A stretch of 14,335 nt of DNA from Enterospora canceri (lineage: Eukaryota > Microsporidia > Enterocytozoonidae): positions 1 through 14,335 of the forward strand of contig LWDP01000044.1 in the NCBI GenBank assembly GCA_002087915.1, given 5' to 3'. The number at the start of each line of letters is the position of its first letter. Position 1 is the first letter of the stretch. A model generated the notes under the pieces. That model did not search any database. It was not told the origin of the DNA and was given only the letters and a program-made list of their open reading frames with translations. Shown in pieces: positions 6,832 through 13,078 of this stretch. A program made the translations under genes and the position numbers.

Positions 6832-7353
6832 ATGTTTTGGTGGTATTGTGGAGTAGTATTCACAGCAGCTGGTGCAGATCCAAGTACAAAAACACCAGAG
6901 AATGTTCTGAATATACTTTCTAGCATGAATACAAATCCATGCTATGTAAATTGTTTGTTACTTGATGAGCACCTGAGGAATGCAGAAAGTGATCTATTTA
7001 GAGCTCTATTTGCAATAAAAGATACCAGCACAACGTTATCTGCTCCAACAATAGAGGCACATTCCAGATTCAAGTCAGCTATGACACCTCAAATAATGGA
7101 ATATGACACACAGATGAAAGAGAGAATGTGCACAGAGACGATTAATATCAGTAGAGATACTGTTCTAATCTATTATACAAAAGTATTTGGCAAATCAGAT
7201 GACACTTTGAAGCCCAATCCAAATGTTAGTCACCAACCATCGGATTTGTTCTTTCATAAGCCAATGAAGGACAAAAATGCGTTCTATGTAACCGATGGAG
7301 AAATGAGCGATCTAACAGCACAGTTATATGTTTTGGAATTAATATTTACCTGA
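6832..7353 (+). CDS. Probable secreted protein, unknown function
   Basis: I do not recognise this 173-residue protein. The N-terminus, MFWWYCGVVFTAAGADPS, looks like a short signal peptide with an AGA site allowing cleavage after residue 15. The mature part is hydrophilic with no further membrane segment. Cys are sparse (NPCYVNCLLLDE, ERMCTET), and several Met/Thr/Ser-rich stretches are present. It starts 13 bases after the acetyltransferase stop on the same strand, with TTTAAAGGAGAT in front. Export to the spore wall, the parasite surface or the host is possible for such a protein in a microsporidian, but nothing specific is visible. The short hydrophobic core makes the signal peptide call moderate. 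Confidence 0.7.
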   Translation: MFWWYCGVVFTAAGADPSTKTPENVLNILSSMNTNPCYVNCLLLDEHLRNAESDLFRALFAIKDTSTTLSAPTIEAHSRFKSAMTPQIMEYDTQMKERMCTETINISRDTVLIYYTKVFGKSDDTLKPNPNVSHQPSDLFFHKPMKDKNAFYVTDGEMSDLTAQLYVLELIFT

Positions 7354-7413
7354 TTTAAAACGGTGTAAACCAATAACAAAAATACCTCACCTGAATTTAT
7401 GATTTTGTTTTTA

Positions 7414-7416
7414 CCC
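7414..7416 (+). promoter_or_regulatory. CCC-type start-proximal motif
   Basis: TTTTTACCCTCC directly precedes the ATG at 7420 and favours that start over the in-frame ATG at 7399. Confidence 0.45.
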
Positions 7417-7419
7417 TCC

Positions 7420-7914
7420 ATGATGTCTGAAGAAATTAAAAAAGTACTGGTAGATGCACTTGTAGGTAACAAAAGCAATAAAGACGGCTACGAATTCGAC
7501 ATAGAAGAGTACAACAGTTTCATATTGAACCTGCTCAAATCCGATCTTGGTGATAATGGCCAAAAAAGCGATGGGAATGACACAATATACACAGAACGAA
7601 ATAAAAAACAGAAAACGAATTTCATAAACAGCCTGCTCGACGACGACTTCATCACAGAACTCCACAGAATCAAGTTGCTTAAGCAATTTAGATACGTAAA
7701 GTACAGGCCCATTTTCTCTACCGAAAACATTGACTTCTTTGGAGTATGCAAAAACAGCCCATCTCACATGAGGGAATGCACGATATTGGATGAGAAGGGC
7801 ATCAATACGTTCATAAACATATATTGCCAGTTATATGGCTTAGACACAAACACGAACCATGAAATAGCCGAGAGACTATACGACGAAGTATGTAAAATAG
7901 TGAAAGGTGATTAA
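7420..7914 (+). CDS. Unknown hydrophilic protein
   Basis: I do not recognise this protein of 164 residues (MMSEEIKKVLVDALVGNKSN). A further ATG at 7423 would drop one residue; the ATG at 7399 would add seven hydrophobic residues (MILFLPS) but has no CCC motif, whereas 7420 has one 3-5 bases upstream. It is mostly helical and charged, with an Asp/Asn/Lys-rich middle (SDLGDNGQKSDGND, ERNKKQK). The C-terminal part has scattered aromatics (QFRYVKYRPIFSTENIDFFG) and an IYCQLYGLDTNTNHEIAERL segment. There is no signal peptide, membrane helix or catalytic motif. The KKQK stretch could act in nuclear import, but this is weak. It converges on the gene ending at 7949. Confidence 0.7.
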   Translation: MMSEEIKKVLVDALVGNKSNKDGYEFDIEEYNSFILNLLKSDLGDNGQKSDGNDTIYTERNKKQKTNFINSLLDDDFITELHRIKLLKQFRYVKYRPIFSTENIDFFGVCKNSPSHMRECTILDEKGINTFINIYCQLYGLDTNTNHEIAERLYDEVCKIVKGD

Positions 7915-7948
7915 CTAGCTGCTTATCTGCAGAGAATGGCAAATAAAA

Positions 7949-8599
7949 TTAAATCAGTTTAATGAGTATTGAATCAATAATATCATATTGGACTGGACTA
8001 TTACAGCATAGGCTGGTTTGTGTAACTCCATTGGTGTTGAAAACGGTGGCCAATACATCACAAGATGTCTCTTCTGTTATATGTAAATTGTCTAGAATGA
8101 TAAATGTGCCATCTTGTTTGATGAATACCCCAAAAATCGCAATATCAGGAAGATCAAATGATATTGGAATTGGTGTTGGTTTGATATGCTTTTTGGTGTT
8201 GTAACAGAAAGCTTCTTTGGTGAAATCAATAGTTGTTGTGCTTTTGAACAACTTGGTTAAACCAATGTAGAACATCTTAGTCAAGTTGCCTGAATCCATT
8301 TCAACAGTCACATCAATCATACAATGACAATTAATTTGTGTTAAGAGATCTTCCAATTTCCTGAAGTAACAATCAAATCTGTTGATTTTGATGCTCTTTG
8401 GTGTATTGATTGTGAGTATTTCATCTTTTTTGTATGAAAGTTCAACAGATACCAACATTGCAGATTCTCCACTAGTAATTCTCAGTTTCTTATTTACCAG
8501 GCTCTCTTCTTCAATTCTAGTAGTTGTACATCTTTCTTCTCCAATTATGTGTCCATTTAAGATAATTGTTTTTGCATATTCTATTTCAGACTGGTTCAT
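7949..8599 (-). CDS. Exosome RNase PH-like core subunit, possibly Rrp43
   Basis: This is a predicted structural subunit of the RNA exosome ring (3'-5' RNA processing in nucleus and cytosol). The 216-residue protein follows an RNase PH-like domain: GHIIGEERCTTTRIEE near 16-31, where family members have RPDGR..G.FR.TT, then SGESAMLVSVELSY at 43-56. A DVTVEMDSGNLTKMFYIGL block at about 96-114 parallels the L..DGN..DA...AL helix. TPIPISFDLPDIAIFGVFI...GTFIILDNLHITEE at 142-177 parallels the HPVATSFAVF..LLIVDPT.EEE block of Rrp43/EXOSC8. No phosphorolytic Arg or Asp set is evident, as expected for inert eukaryotic subunits. It is shorter than the usual 270-300 residues, so Rrp42, Rrp45 or Mtr3 remain possible. 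It is divergent from the gene at 8608, with 8 bases between the start codons. Confidence 0.6.
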   Translation of the reverse strand: MNQSEIEYAKTIILNGHIIGEERCTTTRIEEESLVNKKLRITSGESAMLVSVELSYKKDEILTINTPKSIKINRFDCYFRKLEDLLTQINCHCMIDVTVEMDSGNLTKMFYIGLTKLFKSTTTIDFTKEAFCYNTKKHIKPTPIPISFDLPDIAIFGVFIKQDGTFIILDNLHITEETSCDVLATVFNTNGVTQTSLCCNSPVQYDIIDSILIKLI

Positions 8600-8601
8600 G
8601 T

Positions 8602-8604
8602 CCC
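8602..8604 (+). promoter_or_regulatory. CCC-type motif in an 8-base divergent intergenic gap
   Basis: CATGTCCCTAAATGGGG holds both start codons. CCC lies 4-6 bases before the plus-strand ATG at 8608, and CCCC on the minus strand (8610-8613) lies about 11 bases before the minus-strand ATG at 8599. Confidence 0.45.
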
Positions 8605-8607
8605 TAA

Positions 8608-9252
8608 ATGGGGAATTTTTTGATGAAATTTATAGAATCATACAAGAATTGCTTTACAAGAGAAATGAACAACAATCTGGCATTGAAACGAGAAATGGAT
8701 CGAGTGAAAGAGGTATGCAAGAAACTGGATATAAAAATAGAGAGCAAACCAAAAAAGGTGTATTTTTGGAATAGACCTGTTGAAGAAAACGGATCTAAAT
8801 TCATTATAGAAAAGGAATTTATGGATAAGCACATGTGGTTTAGAAATAATAGACTGCTAGGCAACATGATGAACGATTATTACAAGTTAACATACATAGA
8901 ACAACAACTAATACCAGAAATATTACATCAAAACATTAAACTTGGTGTAAAAGAAGTTTTAGCAAATGCAGAAGTGACCAAAAACATCAAGAGAATGCGA
9001 GATGAATTGTTAGAAAGTGTAGATTGGAATGATAAAGAGGTTATTGTTGATGAAATTAGACGCAAAGAAGTCAAAAATATTGCGATCAAGAACCTGAAAA
9101 AAACAATTACAGCATCTTTTGAAATAACTATAGCGGTGTATGGAAAGAAAAGAAGTGTAAAGCAGAACAAGCACCATTCCTGTACAATGGAATTTACAAA
9201 AGAAGATGGTGTTTGGAAAGCATCTAATTTCACTTACACTGAGCTCTATTAG
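8608..9252 (+). CDS. Tim44-like mitosomal import protein (tentative)
   Basis: If correct, this protein sits at the matrix side of the mitosome inner membrane and tethers Hsp70 to the import channel. It has 214 residues. Residues 4-40 (NFLMKFIESYKNCFTREMNN, then LALKREMDRVKEV) resemble the N-terminal helix of Tim44, typically F...F...KEE..KNKELQE. Residues 98-210 could be a reduced Tim44/NTF2-like C-terminal domain: IEQQLIPEILHQNIKLGVKE, an acidic link, strands (ASFEITIAVYGKKRSV) and a final GVWKASNFTY strand like the W-containing end of that domain. Tim44 is usually over 400 residues and has a cleaved presequence; neither applies here. The assignment rests on pattern only and could be wrong. 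The last 23 bases overlap the convergent gene at 9230. Confidence 0.5.
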   Translation: MGNFLMKFIESYKNCFTREMNNNLALKREMDRVKEVCKKLDIKIESKPKKVYFWNRPVEENGSKFIIEKEFMDKHMWFRNNRLLGNMMNDYYKLTYIEQQLIPEILHQNIKLGVKEVLANAEVTKNIKRMRDELLESVDWNDKEVIVDEIRRKEVKNIAIKNLKKTITASFEITIAVYGKKRSVKQNKHHSCTMEFTKEDGVWKASNFTYTELY

Positions 9253-9580
9253 TTGAATATTCAATTGTATTGGATTTCAGACCATCATTAAGTTCAATCC
9301 AATAAAAATAACTATTCATAAAATAGTTTCTGGGAATAAAACGCATGTATTCAGTATTTGTCTCCAGGTTGTGAAAATTGATTATTTTGATTGATGTGGT
9401 ATTCGCCAGTGAATTACAACACATAGATACAACTTCCAAAGTCGATTTGTGATTTGAATCAACTCCACCATGAATCATAAATCTGATTATGTTAATATTT
9501 TGTTTGTCTTTATCTGGTGATATGCTAAAATCAATTGCTGCCGTCGCAATAAGATTGATTAAGATTAACAATGGGTTCAT
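9230..9580 (-). CDS. Probable small secreted protein, unknown function
   Basis: I do not recognise this protein. With the ATG at 9580 it has 116 residues, beginning MNPLLILINLIATAAIDFS, a good signal peptide with cleavage probable near residue 14. The mature part of about 100 residues is polar, with strands (NIIRFMIHGGVDSNHKST, SIKIINFHNLETNTEYMRF) and three Cys (two adjacent in VSMCCNS, one near the end). An in-frame TTG at 9601 would add seven residues that would spoil the signal peptide. CCCC lies 3-6 bases upstream of the ATG, which favours 9580. The 3' end overlaps the last seven codons or so of the Tim44-like gene. Secretion to the host or spore wall is possible, but no family was recognised. 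Confidence 0.65.
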   Translation of the reverse strand: MNPLLILINLIATAAIDFSISPDKDKQNINIIRFMIHGGVDSNHKSTLEVVSMCCNSLANTTSIKIINFHNLETNTEYMRFIPRNYFMNSYFYWIELNDGLKSNTIEYSTNRAQCK

Positions 9581-9582
9581 AA

Positions 9583-9586
9583 GGGG
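9583..9586 (-). promoter_or_regulatory. CCC-type start-proximal motif
   Basis: CAACCCCTT directly precedes the ATG at 9580 on the minus strand and decides that start over the TTG at 9601. Confidence 0.45.
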
Positions 9587-9601
9587 TTGACCAAAGAACA
9601 A

Positions 9602-9796
9602 TTCTATAACAACCCAATCAAAAAAGTAATATTCGCTATTAATTTATCAATACGGCATATGAAGCAGAAACAATGCATTAAATAGACTGTAACAGTCAGG
9701 TTGATCTAAATGCATAAGTTTTAAATGTTTACATGTTGCCAATATAGTTTGATTGTTTTCTCTACAGAATCATCTTGTAAAAAATTTACCCATAAA
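9602..9796. other. Intergenic region upstream of eL31
   Basis: These 195 bases hold no gene I can support. They contain a perfect 6-base inverted repeat with a single central base (GACTGT-A-ACAGTC, 9685-9697) and the eL31 promoter elements at the right end. The left part serves as the upstream region of the secreted-protein gene on the minus strand. Confidence 0.4.
9789..9791 (+). promoter_or_regulatory. CCC-type motif with AAATTT element before eL31
   Basis: AAAATTTACCCATAAA directly precedes the ATG at 9797. It combines an AAATTT-like box and CCC, the pair described upstream of microsporidian genes, especially ribosomal protein genes. Confidence 0.55.
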
Positions 9797-10141
9797 ATGT
9801 CTGAGGAAAACAACACGATGTCTAAGGTAGCGGAAATAACCGTGAACACCAGGAAACTAGCAGGCAACTGTAAGTCACACAGAAAAGCATGTGGTTCAGT
9901 TAAGAATTTGAGGAAGTTTATAGCCAAGCAGTGGAATACAGACTTACCTATTTACATCAGTTCAGATCTAAACAAGAAAATGTGGTCTAGAGGAAACAAG
10001 AACACTGTCAGAAGAATAAGAATAAGAATTGAGAAGGACAAGTGTCATAAGAACCCAGAATCAGATTGCCTAAAAGTGATCTGGGTTGATGTGTCTTCTT
10101 TTAAGGGTCTTAAGGACACTGTGGTCATGAACGATGAATAA
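9797..10141 (+). CDS. RPL31: Large-subunit ribosomal protein eL31 (L31e)
   Basis: This is a structural protein of the 60S subunit, located near the peptide exit tunnel and a docking point for nascent-chain factors. The 114-residue protein matches eL31 along its length: VAEITVNTRKL at about 10-20, LRKFIAKQWNTDLPIYISSD at about 37-56, LNKKMWSRGNKNTVRRIRIR at about 57-76, and the VIWVDVSSFKGLKDTVV end. The N-terminus is short, as is usual for the family. The frame is open back to an ATG at 9725, but the added residues (MFTCCQYSLIVF) are unlike eL31, and the AAATTT-CCC promoter signal lies between the two ATGs. Upstream, 9602-9796 has no gene. Confidence 0.95.
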   Translation: MSEENNTMSKVAEITVNTRKLAGNCKSHRKACGSVKNLRKFIAKQWNTDLPIYISSDLNKKMWSRGNKNTVRRIRIRIEKDKCHKNPESDCLKVIWVDVSSFKGLKDTVVMNDE

Positions 10142-10182
10142 ATTCTTTAGAAAATTACTATTCTTGATATTTTTAGCCTGAA

Positions 10183-10401
10183 ATGTTTGAGGATGACATA
10201 AAAGAAGAGTTGAATAAAATACTCATAAAATCAATGGAGCTGAGTTATAAAAGGAAGATGATACGTGAGAAACTGGAGGAAGCTAGCAAAAAACTGAATG
10301 CTAGAGAAGGAAGCAAGATCAAACAAAACACAGACGTGTACAAAATAGAGAAGTTGAAACAAGAGCTTGATGGTGTTCGTAGACACTTTCGTGGGTTATA
10401 G
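10183..10401 (+). CDS. Small coiled-coil protein, unknown
   Basis: This 72-residue protein is almost entirely a charged helix: EDDIKEELNKILIKSMELSY, then KRKMIREKLEEASKKL, a short polar break (REGSKIKQN), then DVYKIEKLKQELDGVRRHFR. Two helices with a break suggest a hairpin coiled coil, as in prefoldin-like or small kinetochore and chromatin-complex subunits, but there is no specific match. It starts 41 bases after the eL31 stop, and its last 6 bases overlap the convergent gene at 10396. A reading frame this short could occur by chance; the regular heptads, the tight fit between neighbours and the ATG start argue for a real gene. Confidence 0.6.
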   Translation: MFEDDIKEELNKILIKSMELSYKRKMIREKLEEASKKLNAREGSKIKQNTDVYKIEKLKQELDGVRRHFRGL

Positions 10402-10908
10402 CATAATATTCACATAGTATGATGCATTTAATGTTATATTTTGCCTGTCAAGTGTCTTGACCAGAAGGATTCTCTTCATAGATTTGTTGTAAATCAAATA
10501 AACAGATCCTGGCTCATCTCCGTGGAATTTGAATCCATAAATCGCAGCACCATCCACATTCACACAATGTTGTAACACCAATTTGACATATTCAATGCAC
10601 TCATTTGCTTCATCTTTGCATTTGCACACGTAGAACATGAAATTGTATAAATCTTGGCAAAATGCGTTGAAATCGACCTTTTCAAACATCCCCATATTCA
10701 ACTTGCTGAAATCATAGTGAATGAATGACATTTCTAGCGCACTTATAAAAAATCGTAGGGGCTTCTTGATTCTGCGAATCATCCTTTCTTCTTTTGACTT
10801 TTTGCAGCTGTAAGCTTCTATTTCAATCAGCTTGCCCGAAACAAACTCCATATATTTCTTGAAGAGCTCATTTGTTTTTAGTATGTGTGTTATTTCCATG
10901 AATTTCAT
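10396..10908 (-). CDS. Unknown protein with Cys-rich middle
   Basis: I do not recognise this 170-residue protein. The N-terminal half is helical and basic (EITHILKTNELFKKYMEFVS, SKEERMIRRIKKPLRFFISA). The middle holds FCQDLYNFMFYVCKCKDEAN, with Cys at CQ, CKC and CI and a later HCVN. The C-terminal third is beta-like (GAAIYGFKFHGDEPGSVYLI, RILLVKTL, then ITLNASYYVNIML). There is no signal peptide or clear membrane helix. CCCC lies 2-5 bases before the ATG at 10908, supporting that start over Met4. It lies 21 bases downstream of calcineurin B on the same strand and overlaps the small coiled-coil gene by 6 bases at its 3' end. Confidence 0.7.
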   Translation of the reverse strand: MKFMEITHILKTNELFKKYMEFVSGKLIEIEAYSCKKSKEERMIRRIKKPLRFFISALEMSFIHYDFSKLNMGMFEKVDFNAFCQDLYNFMFYVCKCKDEANECIEYVKLVLQHCVNVDGAAIYGFKFHGDEPGSVYLIYNKSMKRILLVKTLDRQNITLNASYYVNIML

Positions 10909-10909
10909 T

Positions 10910-10913
10910 GGGG
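10910..10913 (-). promoter_or_regulatory. CCC-type start-proximal motif
   Basis: TTCACCCCAATG on the minus strand: CCCC lies one base before the ATG at 10908. Confidence 0.45.
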
Positions 10914-10929
10914 TGAAGAAGTGAGGGAT

Positions 10930-11346
10930 TTATAAGCAGTCCATCAGATCACACAGGTTGTTGTTTTTTCTGATGATTACTGATTTAAACTGCTCAAAAT
11001 CCATTGTAGTCGTATATTCGCCTATTTCTGCAAATGTTTTGTCTACGATATTTTGTATTTTCCAATTCTCAAGCATATTCTTATTAAGCAACTTCAGCAT
11101 GTCATATAGTTCCACTCCTGATATGAATCCATCATTGTCTTGGTCGTATAACTTGAATAGGAACCTCAACTTCGTATCTAAATCATTTGAGTTCAGAAAC
11201 TCAAATAAATCATTGCAAAGTCTTGTGAAATTGACCTTGTTTGCCTTGGTGTATTTTTTAATGAGAATGTTAGTGATTGGGTTGCTCTTGAATTCTCCAA
11301 CTGATGTTATGTCACTCTTCTTAACGTATTTATCCTTTCCATCCAT
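10930..11346 (-). CDS. CNB1: Calcineurin B regulatory subunit, reduced
   Basis: This is the predicted Ca2+-binding regulatory subunit of the calcineurin phosphatase, which would pair with a catalytic A subunit encoded elsewhere. From the ATG at 11346 it has 138 residues against about 170 in yeast and human. SNPITNILIKKY aligns with the QQNPLVQRVI region, and LDTKLRFLFKLYDQDNDGFI with the most conserved block. EF hand 3 (DQDNDGFISGVE, 68-79) is intact. EF1 (1-12) and EF2 (KYTKANKVNF) lack the Asp ligands, and EF4 is degenerate (EIGEYTTTMDFEQF), although IQNIVDKTF before it is conserved. The N-terminal myristoylation segment is missing. The frame stays open upstream for about 24 codons to a stop with no ATG, and its last residues (GCFDLL) still resemble the family's KRFKKLDL, so a non-ATG start such as TTG at 11376 cannot be excluded. 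Confidence 0.88.
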   Translation of the reverse strand: MDGKDKYVKKSDITSVGEFKSNPITNILIKKYTKANKVNFTRLCNDLFEFLNSNDLDTKLRFLFKLYDQDNDGFISGVELYDMLKLLNKNMLENWKIQNIVDKTFAEIGEYTTTMDFEQFKSVIIRKNNNLCDLMDCL

Positions 11347-11377
11347 AAGGAGGTCAAAGCAACCAATAAATATCAAG

Positions 11378-11400
11378 TATAAAATAGCTTGCTTAAAGGG
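11378..11400. promoter_or_regulatory. TATA-like and GGG elements between calcineurin B and the gene at 11404
   Basis: The 57 bases between the two divergent ATGs hold TATAAAAT (11378-11385) and AAAGGG (11395-11400), the latter four bases before the plus-strand ATG at 11404. This looks like a compact bidirectional promoter. Confidence 0.4.
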
Positions 11401-11403
11401 TGT

Positions 11404-12537
11404 ATGGGATGGCTGTTCAAATCAAGAACTACCAACGCAGATCTTTCTCGGTATCCGGAACGAATCTACAGGAAGGCGCTTTGCACTCGAAAGCATTGCA
11501 CTGAGGAATGTTCTTGTAAAGAAGACATCTACAAGTTTTTCGCTCTGTTCATAGCAGGTGAAATTTTTGAGAAAAATCAGCTGATTGAGAAAATGAATTA
11601 CTGTCCAGCTAAGCTGAGACTGTCAGTCTACCTGAAATTCATTGACGACTACAAAGTAGTGGATAGTATGGAGCACCAGAATTATATTGGTCGTGTTGGT
11701 AAAGATGATGAATCACGTAGTCTGTACATCAAGGAACGAATAGAAAAGGACAAGAAACTCACACGAGAGATATTCAAGAACTGTAAGAAGTATGGTGTAG
11801 ATAACGAGGAAGAAGTATTCAACATTTACAAAAAGTTGGGGAAAATGTATGCTGTCGATTATAGCACACTTCATGTCATATTCTGCCTATTCAAATTACC
11901 AGGTGCTGATAAAAACAGTGTTTACACCATACTGGACTACACTTACAACATATTGGAATTGAATATGATATTCCAAGGCAAAGATAACGAAGATAGCATC
12001 AGTTTCGTGGAAAAGAACGTTGATAGAGAACAGCATTTTGATAGTGATACGCTTGAAGAAAGCATCAGGAAGAATCAAACTGGATTTGCATCGAATAGCA
12101 ACCTATTCAGTCCAAAGGTACAGAAAGAAGAATCTTCCGCAAAAAAGATGAAAACAGAAGAGTGTGAGCCATTCACACAAGAAAAACTCAAGCAGTTGAT
12201 GAAGCTGATAATGGACTACGATTTTGACACATTTTTGGTGATGGTCGATATTGGTATGGCATTGAATTTAACCTTTATGGAAATCATAAAACAGGCGAGC
12301 CAATTTTCTACGATTACATCGTTGGATGCACTGGTTAAAGTGATTGGATCAAGACAAAATACGAGATATTATCATGCAGGAACATTTAAACCAAAAGAAA
12401 AGCAGGAGAAGCACGATTTAAACTATTTTGACTTTCTGGTTATCCAGAATGAAACAATTAAGGCACAAGAGAACATCAAGGACCAGTATGAAAAAGAGTT
12501 AGCTGAATTGAAACACGAATTGAGTAAATATAGATAG
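11404..12537 (+). CDS. Unknown helical protein with N-terminal Cys cluster
   Basis: I do not recognise this 377-residue protein. Residues of about 27-38 (CTRKHCTEECSC) show a C-x4-C-x3-C-x-C cluster that could bind metal. A mostly helical region to about 190 follows (YKFFALFIAGEIFEKNQLIE, VFNIYKKLGKMYAVDYSTLH). Then comes an acidic, polar linker with an NLS-like SSAKKMKTEE, a second helical block (FTQEKLKQLMKLIMDYDFDT, TFMEIIKQASQFSTITSLDA) and a C-terminal coiled coil (ENIKDQYEKELAELKHELSK). There is no membrane segment. The frame is open a few codons upstream to a TTG at 11389; I prefer the ATG at 11404. Nuclear location is possible from the basic stretch, but no family is evident. The 3' end is 19 bases from the convergent Yop1 gene. 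Confidence 0.75.
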   Translation: MGWLFKSRTTNADLSRYPERIYRKALCTRKHCTEECSCKEDIYKFFALFIAGEIFEKNQLIEKMNYCPAKLRLSVYLKFIDDYKVVDSMEHQNYIGRVGKDDESRSLYIKERIEKDKKLTREIFKNCKKYGVDNEEEVFNIYKKLGKMYAVDYSTLHVIFCLFKLPGADKNSVYTILDYTYNILELNMIFQGKDNEDSISFVEKNVDREQHFDSDTLEESIRKNQTGFASNSNLFSPKVQKEESSAKKMKTEECEPFTQEKLKQLMKLIMDYDFDTFLVMVDIGMALNLTFMEIIKQASQFSTITSLDALVKVIGSRQNTRYYHAGTFKPKEKQEKHDLNYFDFLVIQNETIKAQENIKDQYEKELAELKHELSKYR

Positions 12538-12556
12538 TTATAGCTGGAATATCAGT

Positions 12557-13078
12557 TTACTTATTCTTATCTGATTCTGCATCGTTTACTGCTGCCTTAG
12601 CTTCACTAACAGCTTTGTGGGCCTTTTCTGCAGCATTTGAAATCGTGGACTTTCCATTGGCATTGCATGTTCCAATTGGGACGTTGTTGATGATGTTCGT
12701 CTGGATGATTTCTTGCATGCTTTGTTTGAAAGTTACGCTTACCAGGAATGCAATCTTTATTGCAGCAAAGAGGGGAATCCTATGTTTAAGTAATGGTTCA
12801 GCAATACTCAGACAAGCAAATGTCATCAAAACAATGAGACATCTCCTCATATCCTTCACATTTGGGTTATGCGACTTTAACACAGCCATTGTTTCTTGCA
12901 ACGGAAAGAACAAGCAAACCAGGTTGTTCAATGATGTTCCAATGAATGTGGAATCCAGTGCCACCACGATCAAGATCACGAAGATGCCTAGTACACTGTC
13001 AGAAGACACACCGGTCCTCTTACAGAACTCTTTCATGATATGGTTGTCTGCAACCTTTGTCTTAATAGTCTGGATCAT
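12557..13078 (-). CDS. YOP1: Yop1/REEP (TB2/DP1/HVA22) ER-shaping membrane protein
   Basis: This is a predicted hairpin membrane protein that bends tubular ER. The 173-residue protein matches Yop1: KRTGVSSDSVLGIFVILIVV near 20-39 parallels the KTGVPRSY start. Then come LDSTFIGTSLNNLVCLFFPL and the ETMAVLKS block at about 41-68 (family FxYPAYxSxxAL), the second hairpin (CLIVLMTFACLSIAEPLLKH at about 80-99) and IPLFAAIKIAFLVSVTFKQS at about 101-120 (family IPFYYxxKxxFLxWLxxPQ). The last 30 residues (AAEKAHKAVSEAKAAVNDAE) form an amphipathic helix, as in yeast. The usual P of the PQ pair is replaced by FK. The ATG at 13078 has CCC 6-8 bases upstream. Reticulon-like alternatives are less likely given the order of motifs. 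Confidence 0.85.
   Translation of the reverse strand: MIQTIKTKVADNHIMKEFCKRTGVSSDSVLGIFVILIVVALDSTFIGTSLNNLVCLFFPLQETMAVLKSHNPNVKDMRRCLIVLMTFACLSIAEPLLKHRIPLFAAIKIAFLVSVTFKQSMQEIIQTNIINNVPIGTCNANGKSTISNAAEKAHKAVSEAKAAVNDAESDKNK

Noticed and set aside
7411..7767. 118-residue minus-strand open frame
   Set aside because: It lies opposite the gene at 7420-7914, which has an ATG with a CCC signal; the minus frame has a Val/Phe-rich shadow composition.
9725..9796. 24-residue N-terminal extension of eL31
   Set aside because: It is not found in eL31, and the AAATTT-CCC promoter signal lies directly before the ATG at 9797.
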